From Panonychus citri (lineage: Eukaryota > Arthropoda > Arachnida > Trombidiformes > Tetranychidae): a stretch of 64,000 bases of DNA. The notes below the pieces were generated by a model. The model searched no databases. It saw nothing but the letters and a program-made list of their open reading frames with translations, and was not told where the DNA came from. Both the position numbers and the translations under genes were made by a program. The stretch spans positions 3,100,001 through 3,164,000 of the forward strand of contig NW_026515482.1 of NCBI RefSeq assembly GCF_014898815.1, read 5' to 3'. Positions 35,305-46,438 of this stretch are shown in pieces (the first letter of the stretch is position 1; each line of letters opens with the position of its first letter).

Positions 35305-35393
35305 TATGCTATAGATAAATAGACGATAACTTTCTGGGTAACGTTGATGTTAATATAAGTTATTGATTAATGTTAACCTCACCACAAAAAGAT

Positions 35394-35403
35394 CCTTTTT
35401 ATA
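35394..35403 (-). promoter_or_regulatory. TATA box of the 56-aa secreted gene
   Basis: TATAAAAAGG on the minus strand about 90 bp before the ATG, in a block conserved with the 40.4-kb paralogue. Confidence 0.6.
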
Positions 35404-35474
35404 GTGAAATTTTCCTTGTCAACGTCACAAAAAAACTGGTGTAAATAAGACGAAAAAAGTCACCGTAGTCAAAT

Positions 35475-37723
35475 CAATTGAATTTTTCTCTAATGATTAG
35501 CTTTTCTTGTTTAATTAACAAGCCTTCTGGAGGAAATGGGATGATTACAAACAAACAATTTAATTTAATCCAATGCGATTAATTTACCTTGATCATCATC
35601 TAATTGGATAATTGTTAACATTGCAAATAATTTAATTAATCATCTAATAAGATAATCGTTGAATTAACCAACAGTTTTAACGGTTATGATTAAATGTAAC
35701 GATATTAACATGATTTAGTTAACAACTGATTAGATTGGAAAACTTTTTCTAAAGATTTTAATTGTAAAGGTGGTTAAGGATTGGGTGGGGTGGGAAATTC
35801 ATGGTTACATGGGAAGACTTTCTCTTGCTAATGGAAACGGAATCGGAAATGGTTCATATACTTTCTGAATAAACAAAAGTATTTCAATTTGTATCCATTT
35901 GTTTGTAGCAATTTTTCAGGTAAATTGATAACTTGTTCATTTTACTTTCTTATATGGATCATTTTTCCATCTCTATCATCATCTTTAATTCATTCAGGTC
36001 CTCTCTCTCTCTCTCTTCCTGGTATTTTTTCAGCTGCGAGGCTTAATTTTGCCTACAATATCAACAGGAATCGGTGAGAATAACTAATGAATGATTGATG
36101 ATGAGCTGATGAATAAAAACGATCTCCTGATTCTTGAATCGTTCAGTTCAATTGTACTGATAACTATTGACAATCAACATTGGAAACAACATGTTATTAT
36201 TTGATTGCTCTTTGATTGTTATTAGATTAGTTTTGTTAAACTTACCTAAAATTTTAACAATCACTTTGACTCTCATCATTTTGAGTTAATGATAATTTCA
36301 ATTTCCATTATTGATTAACTCATTGTTTTTGGCGGTGATTTATTAATATCATGAATATAAAGTTTTAATATCACAACTTAGAAGTAGAGTTACAATTTGA
36401 TCACTTTGTTTATGGTCAATTATTATCTGGACAATTGATTATTGGAACTAATTAGTTGGTGATTGTGAAACATTCCAATTGTTTCCACTGACAATTAAGT
36501 TGACCATTAATGGTTTTCACGTTTCAACATTGAAGATGAAATTATTTGGTGAACTAACCTGAACACTGAAACTCTCTCTTACACCCAAACTCCCACCACT
36601 TAGACTCAACATCTCCCTGAAAAGAAAGAGGGAAAATATATCAACTTCGGGCCTGCGTCATGAAAATAATTTCCAAATTCTGGATATCCTCAATCTCTCA
36701 TGAGATAATCTAAACAATTTCAATTTTCTCCTTTATAATTCATATTTATTCTTTTCAAAATCCAATCAGAATAATCGACCATCTCTTGCACTATTTATTC
36801 AAACATTCACATAGTAATTAAACCTCGTAATTATTTTCAATTACCAGTCAGCGAACAGAAATTTCCGTCATGTTATCGTTCGAATCGATTATCATTTAGT
36901 TGGTATTGTTATTCAAAATCGTTCATTTTTCTGATTTAATGAATAAAATTCATGTACATCTTATTTCGTTAAACCAAGATAGAGAATTTATTGATTAAAA
37001 TGCAGTTTTCCCAAAGTTTTCGATTTCTAAATGTTTAAGATAATCAATCGAATAAATTTTTTTCGATTTTTATATTTACAGATAATCGATTATAAACTCA
37101 GTAAATGAAGAAAAATTTTCTTAGAAAATGAGTCTTGATTGTCATTTGGCTCTTGTTTATCATCATTGACGATTCGTGATGATGTTTCATGATTTAATAA
37201 TAATTTCTAAATTGGATCAATTTAATTCCGTCAGAATTTTCTAATCATCATCGAGCAAGAAAGGTTAGATCTTCATTTTACCTATGGATCATCTTGTCAG
37301 TGTTTGTTTTTTCATTTCTCTCCCTTAAAGTAAACAAAGATCTTTTTTTCGGTGACAATTAACATCTATTTTTGCTCCAGTGTTAATTACTGAATAACAA
37401 TTGATTTAAATTCTCTTCACCTTTTTCTCTTTCATCCCCCTGAATAGATATTAAATAAACAATGATAAATCGTAATTCAACTTACAAACACGTGATGGGC
37501 CTTAAATGGATAACAAAAGAATAACTAAACTTTTTTTTCTCGAGTACTTTGAATGAAACTTAATCTTCATAACTGTATATGATTTTTTCTGCATTTTTTA
37601 CTTGAAAATCGTACATGTATTATGATTATCATGCAATAAACATTAACAAAGAGATTATTGACCAAAATTAAATCGAAAAAGTTTATTTGTTTATATAAAT
37701 TGTCATTTGTGACTTTCTAGTTA
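35475..37723 (+). repeat. Segmental duplication, copy B (gene deleted)
   Basis: Direct repeat of 29490-33690, same orientation. It keeps the upstream 2 kb, then jumps from the equivalent of 31784 to 32677, keeps about 45 bp of coding sequence, and jumps again to 33469. Nearly the whole galactosyltransferase gene is missing. Confidence 0.9.
37470..37515 (+). pseudogene. Galactosyltransferase remnant (about 15 codons)
   Basis: Encodes the equivalent of RNLTYKHVMGLKWIT from the intact gene at 32079-33361; everything on both sides of it is deleted. Confidence 0.85.
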
Positions 37724-37739
37724 ATCTTAATATTTTTCG

Positions 37740-38474
37740 TTATAATATTAGTCCTCCATCAATTGGCAAAGTTACACCGTTAATCATTGAGGACCAATCG
37801 CTTAATAGGAAGAGGATCACTTTCGCCACTTCCTCTGTTTCAATGAATCGTCCCAACGGTGTCGCCTTCCTGAATCCTTCTGCCTCCTCTTGGTCCACTG
37901 GCACAGCCGCACCCATGGCAGTATTGACGATCCAAGGATTAACAGCATTGACACGGATTCCTTTAGGGGCCAATTGAAGAGCAAAATTATGGGTTATATG
38001 GTCAACCGTCGCCTTCGATGTACAATAAATTAAGAATCGAGGATAAGATTTTTTTGCCGTTATACTGGACAAATTAACGATTGAACCTTTAACTCCAGCG
38101 TCGATCATTTTTGTCGAAATGATTTGAGTAACATTAATCAAAGCTTTCACATTGACATCAAATATTTTGTCATAATCCGATTCCTTTATCGATCCAGGTT
38201 CTGTTGGCCAAAGGACACCAGCATTGTTTACTAAACAATCAACGGGCTCGAGTTTACTCAAAGTCTCTTCGGTAGCTGACCAATCACTTAAATCGAGATG
38301 AATTGGATGGACATTGTTAACTTCACTTGCTAGTTTATCCAATTCGTCTTTCAGAATACAAACAGCATAGACTTTAGATGCTCCCGCTTTGACCAAAGTC
38401 TCTGTTACCGCTCGACCGATTCCTCTGGATGCTCCAGTTACCAGAACTTTTTTACCTTCAACAGAAATCTCCAT
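37740..38474 (-). CDS. L-xylulose reductase-like short-chain dehydrogenase (244 aa)
   Basis: NADP(H)-type classical SDR closest to dicarbonyl/L-xylulose reductase (DCXR), which reduces alpha-dicarbonyls and L-xylulose in the uronate cycle. The length equals that of human DCXR (244 aa). Features: cofactor motif TGASRGIG (residues 13-20), LVNNAG (81-86), catalytic Ser near 136-137 (IVNLSS) and YxxxK at Tyr150/Lys154 (YCTSK). Family-specific landmarks include HLDLSDWSATE, RVNAVNP and ILFLLSDWSSMINGVTLPIDGG. Intronless. It is paired with a small secreted gene downstream, an arrangement repeated at 39.8-41.8 kb. A TATA box lies about 65 bp upstream. All catalytic residues are present, so it should be active; the substrate is inferred. 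Confidence 0.93.
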   Translation of the reverse strand: MEISVEGKKVLVTGASRGIGRAVTETLVKAGASKVYAVCILKDELDKLASEVNNVHPIHLDLSDWSATEETLSKLEPVDCLVNNAGVLWPTEPGSIKESDYDKIFDVNVKALINVTQIISTKMIDAGVKGSIVNLSSITAKKSYPRFLIYCTSKATVDHITHNFALQLAPKGIRVNAVNPWIVNTAMGAAVPVDQEEAEGFRKATPLGRFIETEEVAKVILFLLSDWSSMINGVTLPIDGGLIL

Positions 38475-38537
38475 GATTATGATGATGTGTCAGACCAATC
38501 AAATTAACAACTATATTCAAACAGAAACAATTGAAAG

Positions 38538-38545
38538 CTTTTATA
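38538..38545 (-). promoter_or_regulatory. TATA box of the first SDR gene
   Basis: TATAAAAG on the minus strand, 64-71 bp before the ATG at 38474. Confidence 0.5.
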
Positions 38546-38589
38546 TTCTAATAGTTTCCAAAGCCACATCACCATTTAAAACTAATTAA

Positions 38590-39800
38590 ATTAATTTGTT
38601 TACTTACTAACAGCTCTCAAGAGTTGTTGACTTTTAAATTGTTGATTACAATCAGCAAAGATCATCACTATTGACAAAATCAAATTAAATTATTTTCAAC
38701 GATTGATCAGAAATGAGTAAAGCTCTTTGATTAACTATAATCTAATTTTTTTAATTGAAAGATAATCTTTTAATTAAGAGATAAGTTCCAACGTATTAGA
38801 TTCAATTAGTTATTAAAATGATCATACTTATGATGAATATCATCTTCTACTAATAATTTGTATCATTCTACTTGAAGTAGATTACAATTAAGTAAACGCT
38901 CTCATTTTACAATAATTGTTATTAAATCTTAATTTAAAGACAAATTTATTCTTTAGAATAGACGATTCAGTGACCATAAGTTTCTGGTCGCTCGATTTTG
39001 ATTTCAGTGAATATTGATTATTCGATAAGGATTAAGATTGTTTTGCATTTAAACGAATATTTGAAACTGACCGAAAAGAACCGATCGTTTTCAGTCTAGA
39101 ATTCGATCGCTTTTGCTATGAATAGTTCGACAATGTTTAATGAGATAATTCATTCGAGCAAAGATAAAACATTTGGGTCGATTTATTAATAGTATAACTT
39201 TTGTTCTACTAGAATCTCATATCTCTAAGGACATGAAAAGTTGTCAATGAAGTAAAAATTTAATGATCCGAAAACTTATCGTTGCTGAGAAAAAGCTTCA
39301 ACCGAAGTTTCAACTTCGAACTCGATTTTCTAGAAAACTACTGATCAGATCAAAAATATATTTGGACTTCATATTTGTGGCCCTAAAAATACACAAAGTC
39401 TCAACTCTTTCCTAAAAAGTCTAAATTTTTGCAGATTATCCTGAGTTAGATTATCTGTTGCTTCAATAAGGTAATTTGATTGGCATTAAAGCAAAAAGTT
39501 ATAAAGCCACCCAAATTGAGATTGGAACGTAATTAAATCACTCGCGCACTCAATCAATTAAATCATTTATCTATGAGTTGATAAGATTTTGAAGTCGATC
39601 ACAATTTGATTTCTCGCTATGCGCGAATGATTTAATTTTTGTTCCAAATTCAACTTGGGTGGTTGTATGTAAGTTGATAGTATTGTTTCGATAGTATTTA
39701 ATTCTAGTAATTAATATTTTTAATCGTTATATCATTAATACAGTTAATGAATGTTAATTATAATTCGATAACCGTTTGAATAGTCAAGTTCAACACAATA
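38590..39800. other. Intergenic region between SDR1 and the Gln-rich gene
   Basis: No gene seen. It contains an imperfect inverted repeat at 39507-39664. Confidence 0.5.
39507..39664. repeat. Imperfect inverted repeat, possible small MITE
   Basis: About 42-48-bp arms (39507-39548 and 39617-39664) starting CCACCCAA and containing TCGCGCA are reverse complements with several mismatches, around a 68-bp spacer. No clear target duplication could be defined. Confidence 0.6.
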
Positions 39801-39807
39801 ATTGGTG

Positions 39808-40392
39808 TCATAACTTGAGACTGGAAAGGGTACTTGGTTCGAGAGCCTTATAATTCACATTTATCGCCATTGTATTGCTGGATAACTGCTCTCCTTGCTG
39901 TTGTTGGGCTGTTTGCTGTGTCGATGGTTGTTGTATTGCTTGTTGTAAGACTGCTTGTTGCTGTACTATTTGTTGTTGCATTGCTTGTTGTTGCATTGCT
40001 TGTTGTATTGCTTGTTGCTGTGATTGAAATGGTATTGGTATTGGCTGTGGACTTGATTTTAATGTTGATGGTTGTAGTTGTATTGCTCGTTCTATTGATT
40101 GTTGTGTTGCTTGTAGTGTTGCTTGTAGTGACGACGATTGTGGTGGTTGTAGTTGTCTTGCTTGTTGTACTACTTGCTTTGCTACTTGTTGTTGTGATCG
40201 GGGTTTTAGTAGTTGTTGTTGTATTGCTTCTGCTCGTGTTGGTTGTTGCTGTGATTGCAATGGTATTGGTTTTGGTATTGGTATTGGCTGTGGTCTTGAA
40301 TTTATTATTAAAGGGTTAACATTGTTGGTATCATCACCTTGGGCCATGGTAAATGTTGAAAACAGAGTTACAATTATACAGATGAAATTCAT
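39808..40392 (-). CDS. Secreted glutamine-rich repetitive protein (194 aa)
   Basis: Signal peptide (residues 1-19, MNFICIIVTLFSTFTMAQG), then a low-complexity body dominated by Gln with Pro, Ala and Ile. Imperfect repeats such as 'QPIPIP', 'QSQQQ' and 'AIQQ' recur. There are no cysteines after the signal peptide. Similar composition occurs in structural secretions such as silk, glue or saliva proteins, but no family is claimed. The gene shares its signal peptide and promoter block with the 56-aa gene at 35134-35304, and both lie downstream of an SDR gene on the same strand. A long open frame on the plus strand over the same bases is only the antisense of the repeats. Confidence 0.75.
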   Translation of the reverse strand: MNFICIIVTLFSTFTMAQGDDTNNVNPLIINSRPQPIPIPKPIPLQSQQQPTRAEAIQQQLLKPRSQQQVAKQVVQQARQLQPPQSSSLQATLQATQQSIERAIQLQPSTLKSSPQPIPIPFQSQQQAIQQAMQQQAMQQQIVQQQAVLQQAIQQPSTQQTAQQQQGEQLSSNTMAINVNYKALEPSTLSSLKL

Positions 40393-40476
40393 TATAATAA
40401 ATTAACGATCACAAGGCAATGATAATGACACGACTAAAGTTAATGAATGATGTTAATCTCACCAGCAAAAGATTCT

Positions 40477-40483
40477 GTTTATA
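40477..40483 (-). promoter_or_regulatory. TATA box of the Gln-rich gene
   Basis: TATAAAC on the minus strand about 90 bp before the ATG, at the same position as in the 56-aa paralogue. Confidence 0.55.
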
Positions 40484-41039
40484 CCAAAACTTTTCTCTTC
40501 AACGTTGTCGAAAGTCGAATCTGTGTAAATAAGTAGAAAAAGTTAATCTGATCAAATTGAAATTAAACTGAAAATCACTTAGCAACATCACTTTATTTAT
40601 TTTATCTTTTTATTATCGTTCTCTTTTTCTTTACCTTTTCACAAAAAATTGTTAAATTCTCCTCAATAATCCAGGATTACTGATATTTTCGAGGTGAATT
40701 CTAATTGTTTCAGTCACAATTCAGCTCTTCAATTTTCGTTCGAAGGTTTGTAATAAAAACTTTAAATTCTTTTCTCTACCTTTTCCTTATTCAAATCATT
40801 ATCACCTTTATTTGAAACTGTTTACAAGGTACAAATGTCACATTTGTACCAATTCTCTCATCAGTGATTTTCGTAATCAGCTAGTAACTTGTTACTCAAT
40901 TAATTGCCATAACCAAATTATTTCTTTTTTTAATTACTTTTAGTATAATATTATAATTTCAATGAAAATTAAATCAATAATCAACATGTTATAATTGTGG
41001 GAAAATGACACTATTCAATATTCAGGGGAAATTTTCATT

Positions 41040-41777
41040 TTAACTTAATAAATGACCGCAATCGATTGGTAAAGTTGTTCCGTTAATTGTTTCAGCCCAA
41101 TCACTCAACAGGAAAAGGATAACCTTTCCAACTTCCTCTGGTTGTAAATATCTGGTGATTGTGTTCAATTGACTTAATCTTTCAGCTTCTTCAGGGTCAC
41201 GAATTGAAGTGGCCAACATTTGGGTCAAAATTGCATGAGGATTAACACCATTGACACGAATACCTTGTGGACCCAATTGGGCAGCAAAATTACGAGTAAT
41301 GTGATCATTAGCCGCTTTCGATACGCTGTAAACCAAAAATGGTGGGTAAACTTTTACCGACCCAAGACTGGACACATTAACAATGGAACCCTTGATTCCA
41401 GCCTTGACCATTGAATTTGAAATGATTTGGGTTATGTTGATCACCGCTTTTGTGTTTACAGCAAACAATTCATCAAAATCTGATTCCTTAATTTTCCCTG
41501 GACTTGTATTCCAGCAAATACCAGCATTATTAACCAAACAATCAACAGGTTCAATTGAAGTTAGTTGAGATTCAGTAGCTGACCAGTCGCTTATATCAAG
41601 ATGGATTGGGTGGACATTGTTAACTTCGGCTGCCAGTTTATCCAATTCATCCTTCAATATATCCACAGCATAGACTTTGGAGGCTCCGGCTTTGACCACA
41701 AGCTCGGTCACCGCTCGACCAACTCCTCTGGATGCTCCAGTTACCAGAACTTTCTTACCTTTCAATGAAATCTCCAT
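41040..41777 (-). CDS. L-xylulose reductase-like short-chain dehydrogenase (245 aa), paralogue 2
   Basis: Tandem paralogue of the SDR at 37740-38474, about 70 percent identical by eye. The start chosen is the ATG at 41777 (MEISLKGKKV) because it aligns with the paralogue and gives the family length; an in-frame upstream extension of 18 residues has no counterpart. It keeps TGASRGVG (13-20), LVNNAG (81-86), catalytic Ser near 136-137 and Tyr150/Lys154 (YSVSK). Differences: the C-terminal DGG motif is DCG, and the substrate-loop region (HAILTQMLATSIRDPEEAE) has diverged, suggesting a shift in substrate. Intronless. Confidence 0.92.
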   Translation of the reverse strand: MEISLKGKKVLVTGASRGVGRAVTELVVKAGASKVYAVDILKDELDKLAAEVNNVHPIHLDISDWSATESQLTSIEPVDCLVNNAGICWNTSPGKIKESDFDELFAVNTKAVINITQIISNSMVKAGIKGSIVNVSSLGSVKVYPPFLVYSVSKAANDHITRNFAAQLGPQGIRVNGVNPHAILTQMLATSIRDPEEAERLSQLNTITRYLQPEEVGKVILFLLSDWAETINGTTLPIDCGHLLS

Positions 41778-41860
41778 GATGAACCACAAAAAAAAGTAAT
41801 TTAACTGCAACTCACCACAATTAGGTAACAATTAATAAGCACGAAGACTTAGTGGACTTG

Positions 41861-41868
41861 ATTTTATA
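41861..41868 (-). promoter_or_regulatory. TATA box of the second SDR gene
   Basis: TATAAAAT on the minus strand about 85-90 bp before the ATG at 41777. Confidence 0.55.
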
Positions 41869-41879
41869 CTCGATTTTGT

Positions 41880-44004
41880 CTTTGTAACAAGGTCGTGCAA
41901 ACCTGATTTATAATCATCGTCCTCATCTAGATTTAAAATTAAATCGCAAATGAAACTTATCATGATTAGCTAATCATATGATATTCTGTAAATTCTGGTT
42001 TTTTTCCTAATTGTCTCACTGCAATAGCGTAAGAAAAACTCTTATCCGATTGATTTGAAAGCAAAGAATTTCAATTGATTTAATTGGAATTATATTGAAT
42101 GAATTTAAAGTTACAATCAACTGACCGTTAATCGTTTTATCAAAAGAAGCGGTCGCAATAACGGAAGCTATTCAGTGCCGATTGTAGACCAGAAGTTACT
42201 CTTGTCAGGTCAACAAAATCGTTCCTTGAACTTTTCTACTATTTTGTCATTGAGTAACTATCACTTTCTGTTCATCGACCTTATCAATTTGATCATCATC
42301 ATCATGATGGAAATGATGAAGAAAAAAAGTAACAGATAATAGCCATTGGTCAGATGATAATCATTCTGATGATGATTAGTTGTGATTATGATGATGATGA
42401 TGATGGTTACAAGGATTCAGGGTCAACCTTTAACAGGAAGAGAAAGCAAGATGAAGATTATGAAGATGAGGATGATGATGATGACGATAGAATATGAAAA
42501 ATATGAAATATAACAATGAAAGAATAGAAGAGAAAAAAAAAATTCGCTTCATCATCTTAACTTTTTCTCTCTCATTATACTTTTTTTTTCTTCCTCATCA
42601 TTATCATCCTCATCCCATTCAGTTCATGATAAACTGGTTATAGTTTTTTTCTTGTTCATCATCATCATGATAATCATTTCCTTGCTTGACCCGAACTCAT
42701 CACCATCATAATTAACTTTGTTTTTTACTATCACATTAAATTGTTCAACTAACTTAGTTGTTAATTTACTTGTTAAATTGTTATTATTTTAATTTGGTTT
42801 TAATTTTGTTTTTCTTTTCATATAATACAAAATGTTTGATTATCATCACGATTTCCCATTGAATTGGTGTTGTTGTTGATTTGATTATCAGATTGGATTT
42901 CAAATTATCAGGGTGTGATTGTTGTTGGAAACAAAATTAAAGATACTGATCAGTAATTAAGGTGTAAGAATGATGATGATAATGATGATGATCAATGAAT
43001 AGTATCAATAACAATCAACTTGGTAATAATAATAATAAACACGATGTTTAATGATAAATTGTTTTTCCACCTTAATAAATATTTATCAATCAATATTCTG
43101 ATTCTTTGATTGTTGTTTGTGGTTAATTGTAATTTTTATGTACAATTTGAGAAATTATTATTTCAACCACCCTGGAATAGTAGGTGGTTTGAATGAATTT
43201 TTTGGTGAGAAAAGAAATTAGGTTTCATCCTGTTAATTGTTTGCAAACTTTTTGATTGTTATCAAGATGAAGAAGAAAAAAACTTCAATTAATAATATTA
43301 AACCTGAGAAAATGTTTTTCTTGTTACAAGTTAAAAGGTTAATGTTGTGGCGTTTTCCTTGTTACTGTTGATTGTTTCAGGATAGGTTATGAATTTCAAG
43401 GTGAATTATAATTTTTGATTGTTAATTCAGTTCGAAAATTACAATTTTCACCTTTAATTTATTTTCTTTTGATAGATTGGTTACAAATTCTTCCAATAGA
43501 TGGCGCGCGTTTCTCCTTTTCTCTTGAAAAGGTCACATGAGTTTCCAATAGAAACCAAATTGTTGAAACAATTTAATTGTCTCTCAGGTCTTGTTAACAT
43601 CTTGTTGTCTAATTTGTGGTCTAATTTTCTCAATTAATTGATTAATTGTGATTATTTTATCTTCGATTATTTGGTGACGTAAATTCTCTTCGATTCTGTG
43701 GGCCTTTGATTGTGTGTTTTTCGGATTTTTAGAGATTTTGATTTTTCCATTTACCGTTTTATTCTTTTTTGTTTCATTTATTTATTCTTTTCCGTTCTTG
43801 GATAAACACTCTTTCCATCATCACAACTCATCATATTCTTCTGACAAATGATTAGCTGTTAATTGTTTTTTCTTTCTTTTCCCCTCTCTTTTTCTCTTTC
43901 TCTTTCTCTCCTTGATTCCTGTGTTTTGAATCTCTTTTCATCTCTACTCTTCTTCATCTTTACCAGAATAATTTGAAAATTTTGTGAATCCTTTTTCCAT
44001 CATA
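41880..44004. other. Intergenic region, 2.1 kb
   Basis: No gene recognised. It is AT-rich with ATGATG-type repeats. The last few hundred bases, rich in T and CTTTCTCT runs, probably form the promoter and 5' UTR of the NudE-like gene that starts at 44005. Confidence 0.45.
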
Positions 44005-44631
44005 ATGTTTGAAGTGACTGTTCAACACATCTCTGAATCTAACGAGCTCAAAGGAAGTCCCAATATATGGAGGCAAAAGTTTGTTGATTTGTCCTAAATT
44101 GTCGTATTTTTTGTCTTGTAATTAATAAGATAATTGGATAATAATGGTTTTTATTTTCTTCCCTGTTTTTTTTCTTCATTTTGATTGTTTAGATATGAGG
44201 AAGTTAAATTCGAATTAGAAGAGTTCCAAGAAAGCTCCAAAGAATTGGAACAAGAATTGGAGATTCAATTGGCTCAGTCAGAGAAAAGAATCAAAGACCT
44301 TGAATCAAGTTTATCTCGATCTCAGATGGAAAATGAGTCTCTCAAGAGTAAATTGACCCAAGTGACCAAAGAGAGTACGGAAAAAATAGCAAAGTTACAG
44401 AAAACTCTGTCCGAATATGAAGCTGTCAATTTAAAAATGTCTCACACCATAAGGACGTTGGAACAATCAAATGATGATTTAGAAAGAGCTCGAAGAGCTT
44501 TAATTGTATCAGTGGAAGATCTTGAATCTCAGTTAAATCAACAAATAGAAAAGAATGTTCTTCTTGAAACAACCATTTCACCATCAATCGATCCACCCAG
44601 TGAAGAGAGTATAACAATTAGTGAAATCTAA
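44005..44631 (+). CDS. Short NudE-like coiled-coil protein (170 aa), outer copy
   Basis: Member of the NudE/NDEL1 family, which links LIS1 to cytoplasmic dynein. Exon 1 is 44005-44078 (MFEVTVQHIS...NIWRQ, phase 2) and exon 2 is 44193-44631. Nearly all of it is one coiled coil: 'EFQESSKELEQELEIQL', 'SRSQMENESLKSKL', 'HTIRTLEQSNDDLERARRAL', 'SVEDLESQLNQQIEKNVLLE'. These match the conserved N-terminal coil of NDE1/NDEL1, whose later half binds LIS1. The family is usually about 300-350 aa; this protein ends after the coil (SPSIDPPSEESITISEI), so the C-terminal regulatory part is missing. Its exon 1 differs from that of the two copies in the inverted repeat, and it lies just outside the left arm. 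Confidence 0.85.
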
Positions 44632-44958
44632 TCCACCATTTAAATCATCAACATTTAAATCACAAAAACTTAACCTCAATTGTATCCAAAAAAAAATATT
44701 AATTCTTATAGAAAACATTACAACTTCATCAAAAGAGGATAAAAACACTCAGCAATCATCAAACATTTTACCTGTTCAATCTCATTAATCAATCACCAGA
44801 ATGAATCACCAATTGATATAAAAACACTTCAACAACGGAGCAACAACATTTTGTCAAATTGAACATTGTGGTTGTTAATTAATTCTAATAAGATTGTTTA
44901 TAAATTGAGTTTAATTAATTAAAAGAAAAGTTTGGTTATTTTCGTCAGTTTGTCAATC

Positions 44959-45294
44959 ATGTCAACTCAAAAGCCTAAAAGTGAAATGACACCAGTCGAA
45001 TTGGCCAAAAAGGAGGAAGAAGAGTTTCAAACTGGACCTTTGTCAATCTTAACTCAAGCCGTTCGCAATAACCATCAAGTTTTGATCAATTGTCGGAATA
45101 ATAAGAAACTTTTGGGACGAGTAAAAGCATTCGATCGTCATCTAAATATGGTCATGGAAGAGGTTAAAGAAATTTGGACGGAATATCCTAAATCTGGAAA
45201 GAAAAGTAAACCAGTCAACAAGGATCGATTTATCAACAAAATGTTTCTCCGAGGTGATTCTGTTATTCTCGTTTTGAAAAATCCTCTCGCTTGA
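44959..45294 (+). CDS. SNRPD2: Small nuclear ribonucleoprotein Sm D2 (111 aa), left copy
   Basis: Core Sm protein of spliceosomal U snRNPs, part of the heptameric ring that binds the snRNA Sm site. The start is the ATG at 44959 ([15 protein letters not shown]), since the 9 residues before it are not conserved in the family. Sm1 and Sm2 motifs are clear: '[20 protein letters not shown]', '[20 protein letters not shown]' and '[15 protein letters not shown]'. A D2-specific loop ([20 protein letters not shown]) lies between them. Intronless, and close to the usual 118 aa. The right-arm copy encodes the same protein. A poly(A) signal lies at 45367. Confidence 0.97.
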   Translation: MSTQKPKSEMTPVELAKKEEEEFQTGPLSILTQAVRNNHQVLINCRNNKKLLGRVKAFDRHLNMVMEEVKEIWTEYPKSGKKSKPVNKDRFINKMFLRGDSVILVLKNPLA

Positions 45295-45366
45295 GAGAAA
45301 CAAAACAAAAGCAAATAATTAATTTACATACATTTTTCACTCGCTGATCAAACATTCGGGATGATT

Positions 45367-45372
45367 AATAAA
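45367..45372 (+). terminator. Poly(A) signal of left SmD2
   Basis: AATAAA 73 bp after the stop; mirrored at 51687-51692 for the right copy. Confidence 0.55.
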
Positions 45373-45589
45373 GATCATCTTAAATATATAAACATTCATT
45401 TCACTTGAGAGAGAAAAATATAATAAATCGATATAAATAAATAATAATAATAATATATATTCGTTGATATATAAACATGGATAGAGAGAGAGAGAGAGAT
45501 GAATATGATTTAAGGTGATGGTGAAAAGTGTAATTTCCTCAAGATGAGTATTGTTTCTTGTTACTCTCAACTCGGGGTTGAACGTTTCG

Positions 45590-45965
45590 TTTGTGTGACC
45601 AAGGTAAAGATTTTCCATCATCTGAAAGACAATCAAAAGAAAGGGAAACAATTAGAAATCAAATAAGAAAATAGAAAATTTCAACTATTAGAAACTCACC
45701 AAGTCTCAAGTAAGTTTCGTTTCTTTAACCAATGAAACCAATACTCTGATTATCATATGAAAGTAATTCAATGGTTTGTCTCAAGTATTTTCTGGTTTTC
45801 GATGAGCTAAACGATGAGCTCCATCTGATTCTTGATTGATCAGTTTTCCATTTTAATTTGTTTATGGTTATCAATTTAATCACCACCATCACCATTCACC
45901 AAAATTTTCAGCAATTAATTCGGCTTTCGATTTACTCAGTTTGAGAAACCTTATTCTGAGATTTG
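45590..45965 (-). pseudogene. Relic of the lysine-rich gene, left arm
   Basis: The minus strand shows pieces such as ELIAENFGE, 'RQTIELLSYDNQSIGFIG' and 'LRVTRNNTHLEEITLF', interrupted by stops. These resemble the lysine-rich part of the chimeric gene at 48929-49601 (TIELLSHDNQSIGFIES, VRVTRNNTHLEEIT). It lies 3' of NudE on the same strand; the same relic is present in the right arm. Confidence 0.65.
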
Positions 45966-46438
45966 ACCAAAAAGGAAATTACAAAACAACCACTTAGAAT
46001 AGAGGAATAGAAATTGAGGAATGAAAGAGAATTAAAAGAATTGAGAGAATTGAGAGAAGAGAAATAGTATTTACATGTACATTAAAGATGAAGTGATTGT
46101 GAGGAAGAAAAAGAAAACAGTAACACAAGTAATTAACTGGGATGAATTGAGGTTAGATGTTAATTAGCTGAGAATAAGATGGAGGTAACAAGGTTTCTTT
46201 TTCCTCTGGACTTTGAGTTCTGTTCATATAGTTGGTTCAGTTGGTTCACTGATTGATTAGAGATTAGAACAGCAATTAGAGCAACAGTTTTCTGATTGTT
46301 TGGTTTGTTGCTGTTGTATTTGTGGTTGTAGATGTAATTGTTTTCTTTCAAGTTCTCTGAGCACCATTGGGGTTTTGTTGTTGTTTTCTCACTAATTGGT
46401 GATTAGTTTTCGGCATCGGATCGGGTAACTGGGGTGGG

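Noticed and set aside
39834..40319. 161-aa plus-strand ORF rich in Val/Leu that looks like a membrane protein
   Set aside because: It is the antisense reading of the CAA-rich repeats of the Gln-rich secreted gene; the minus strand has the signal peptide and the promoter shared with its paralogue.
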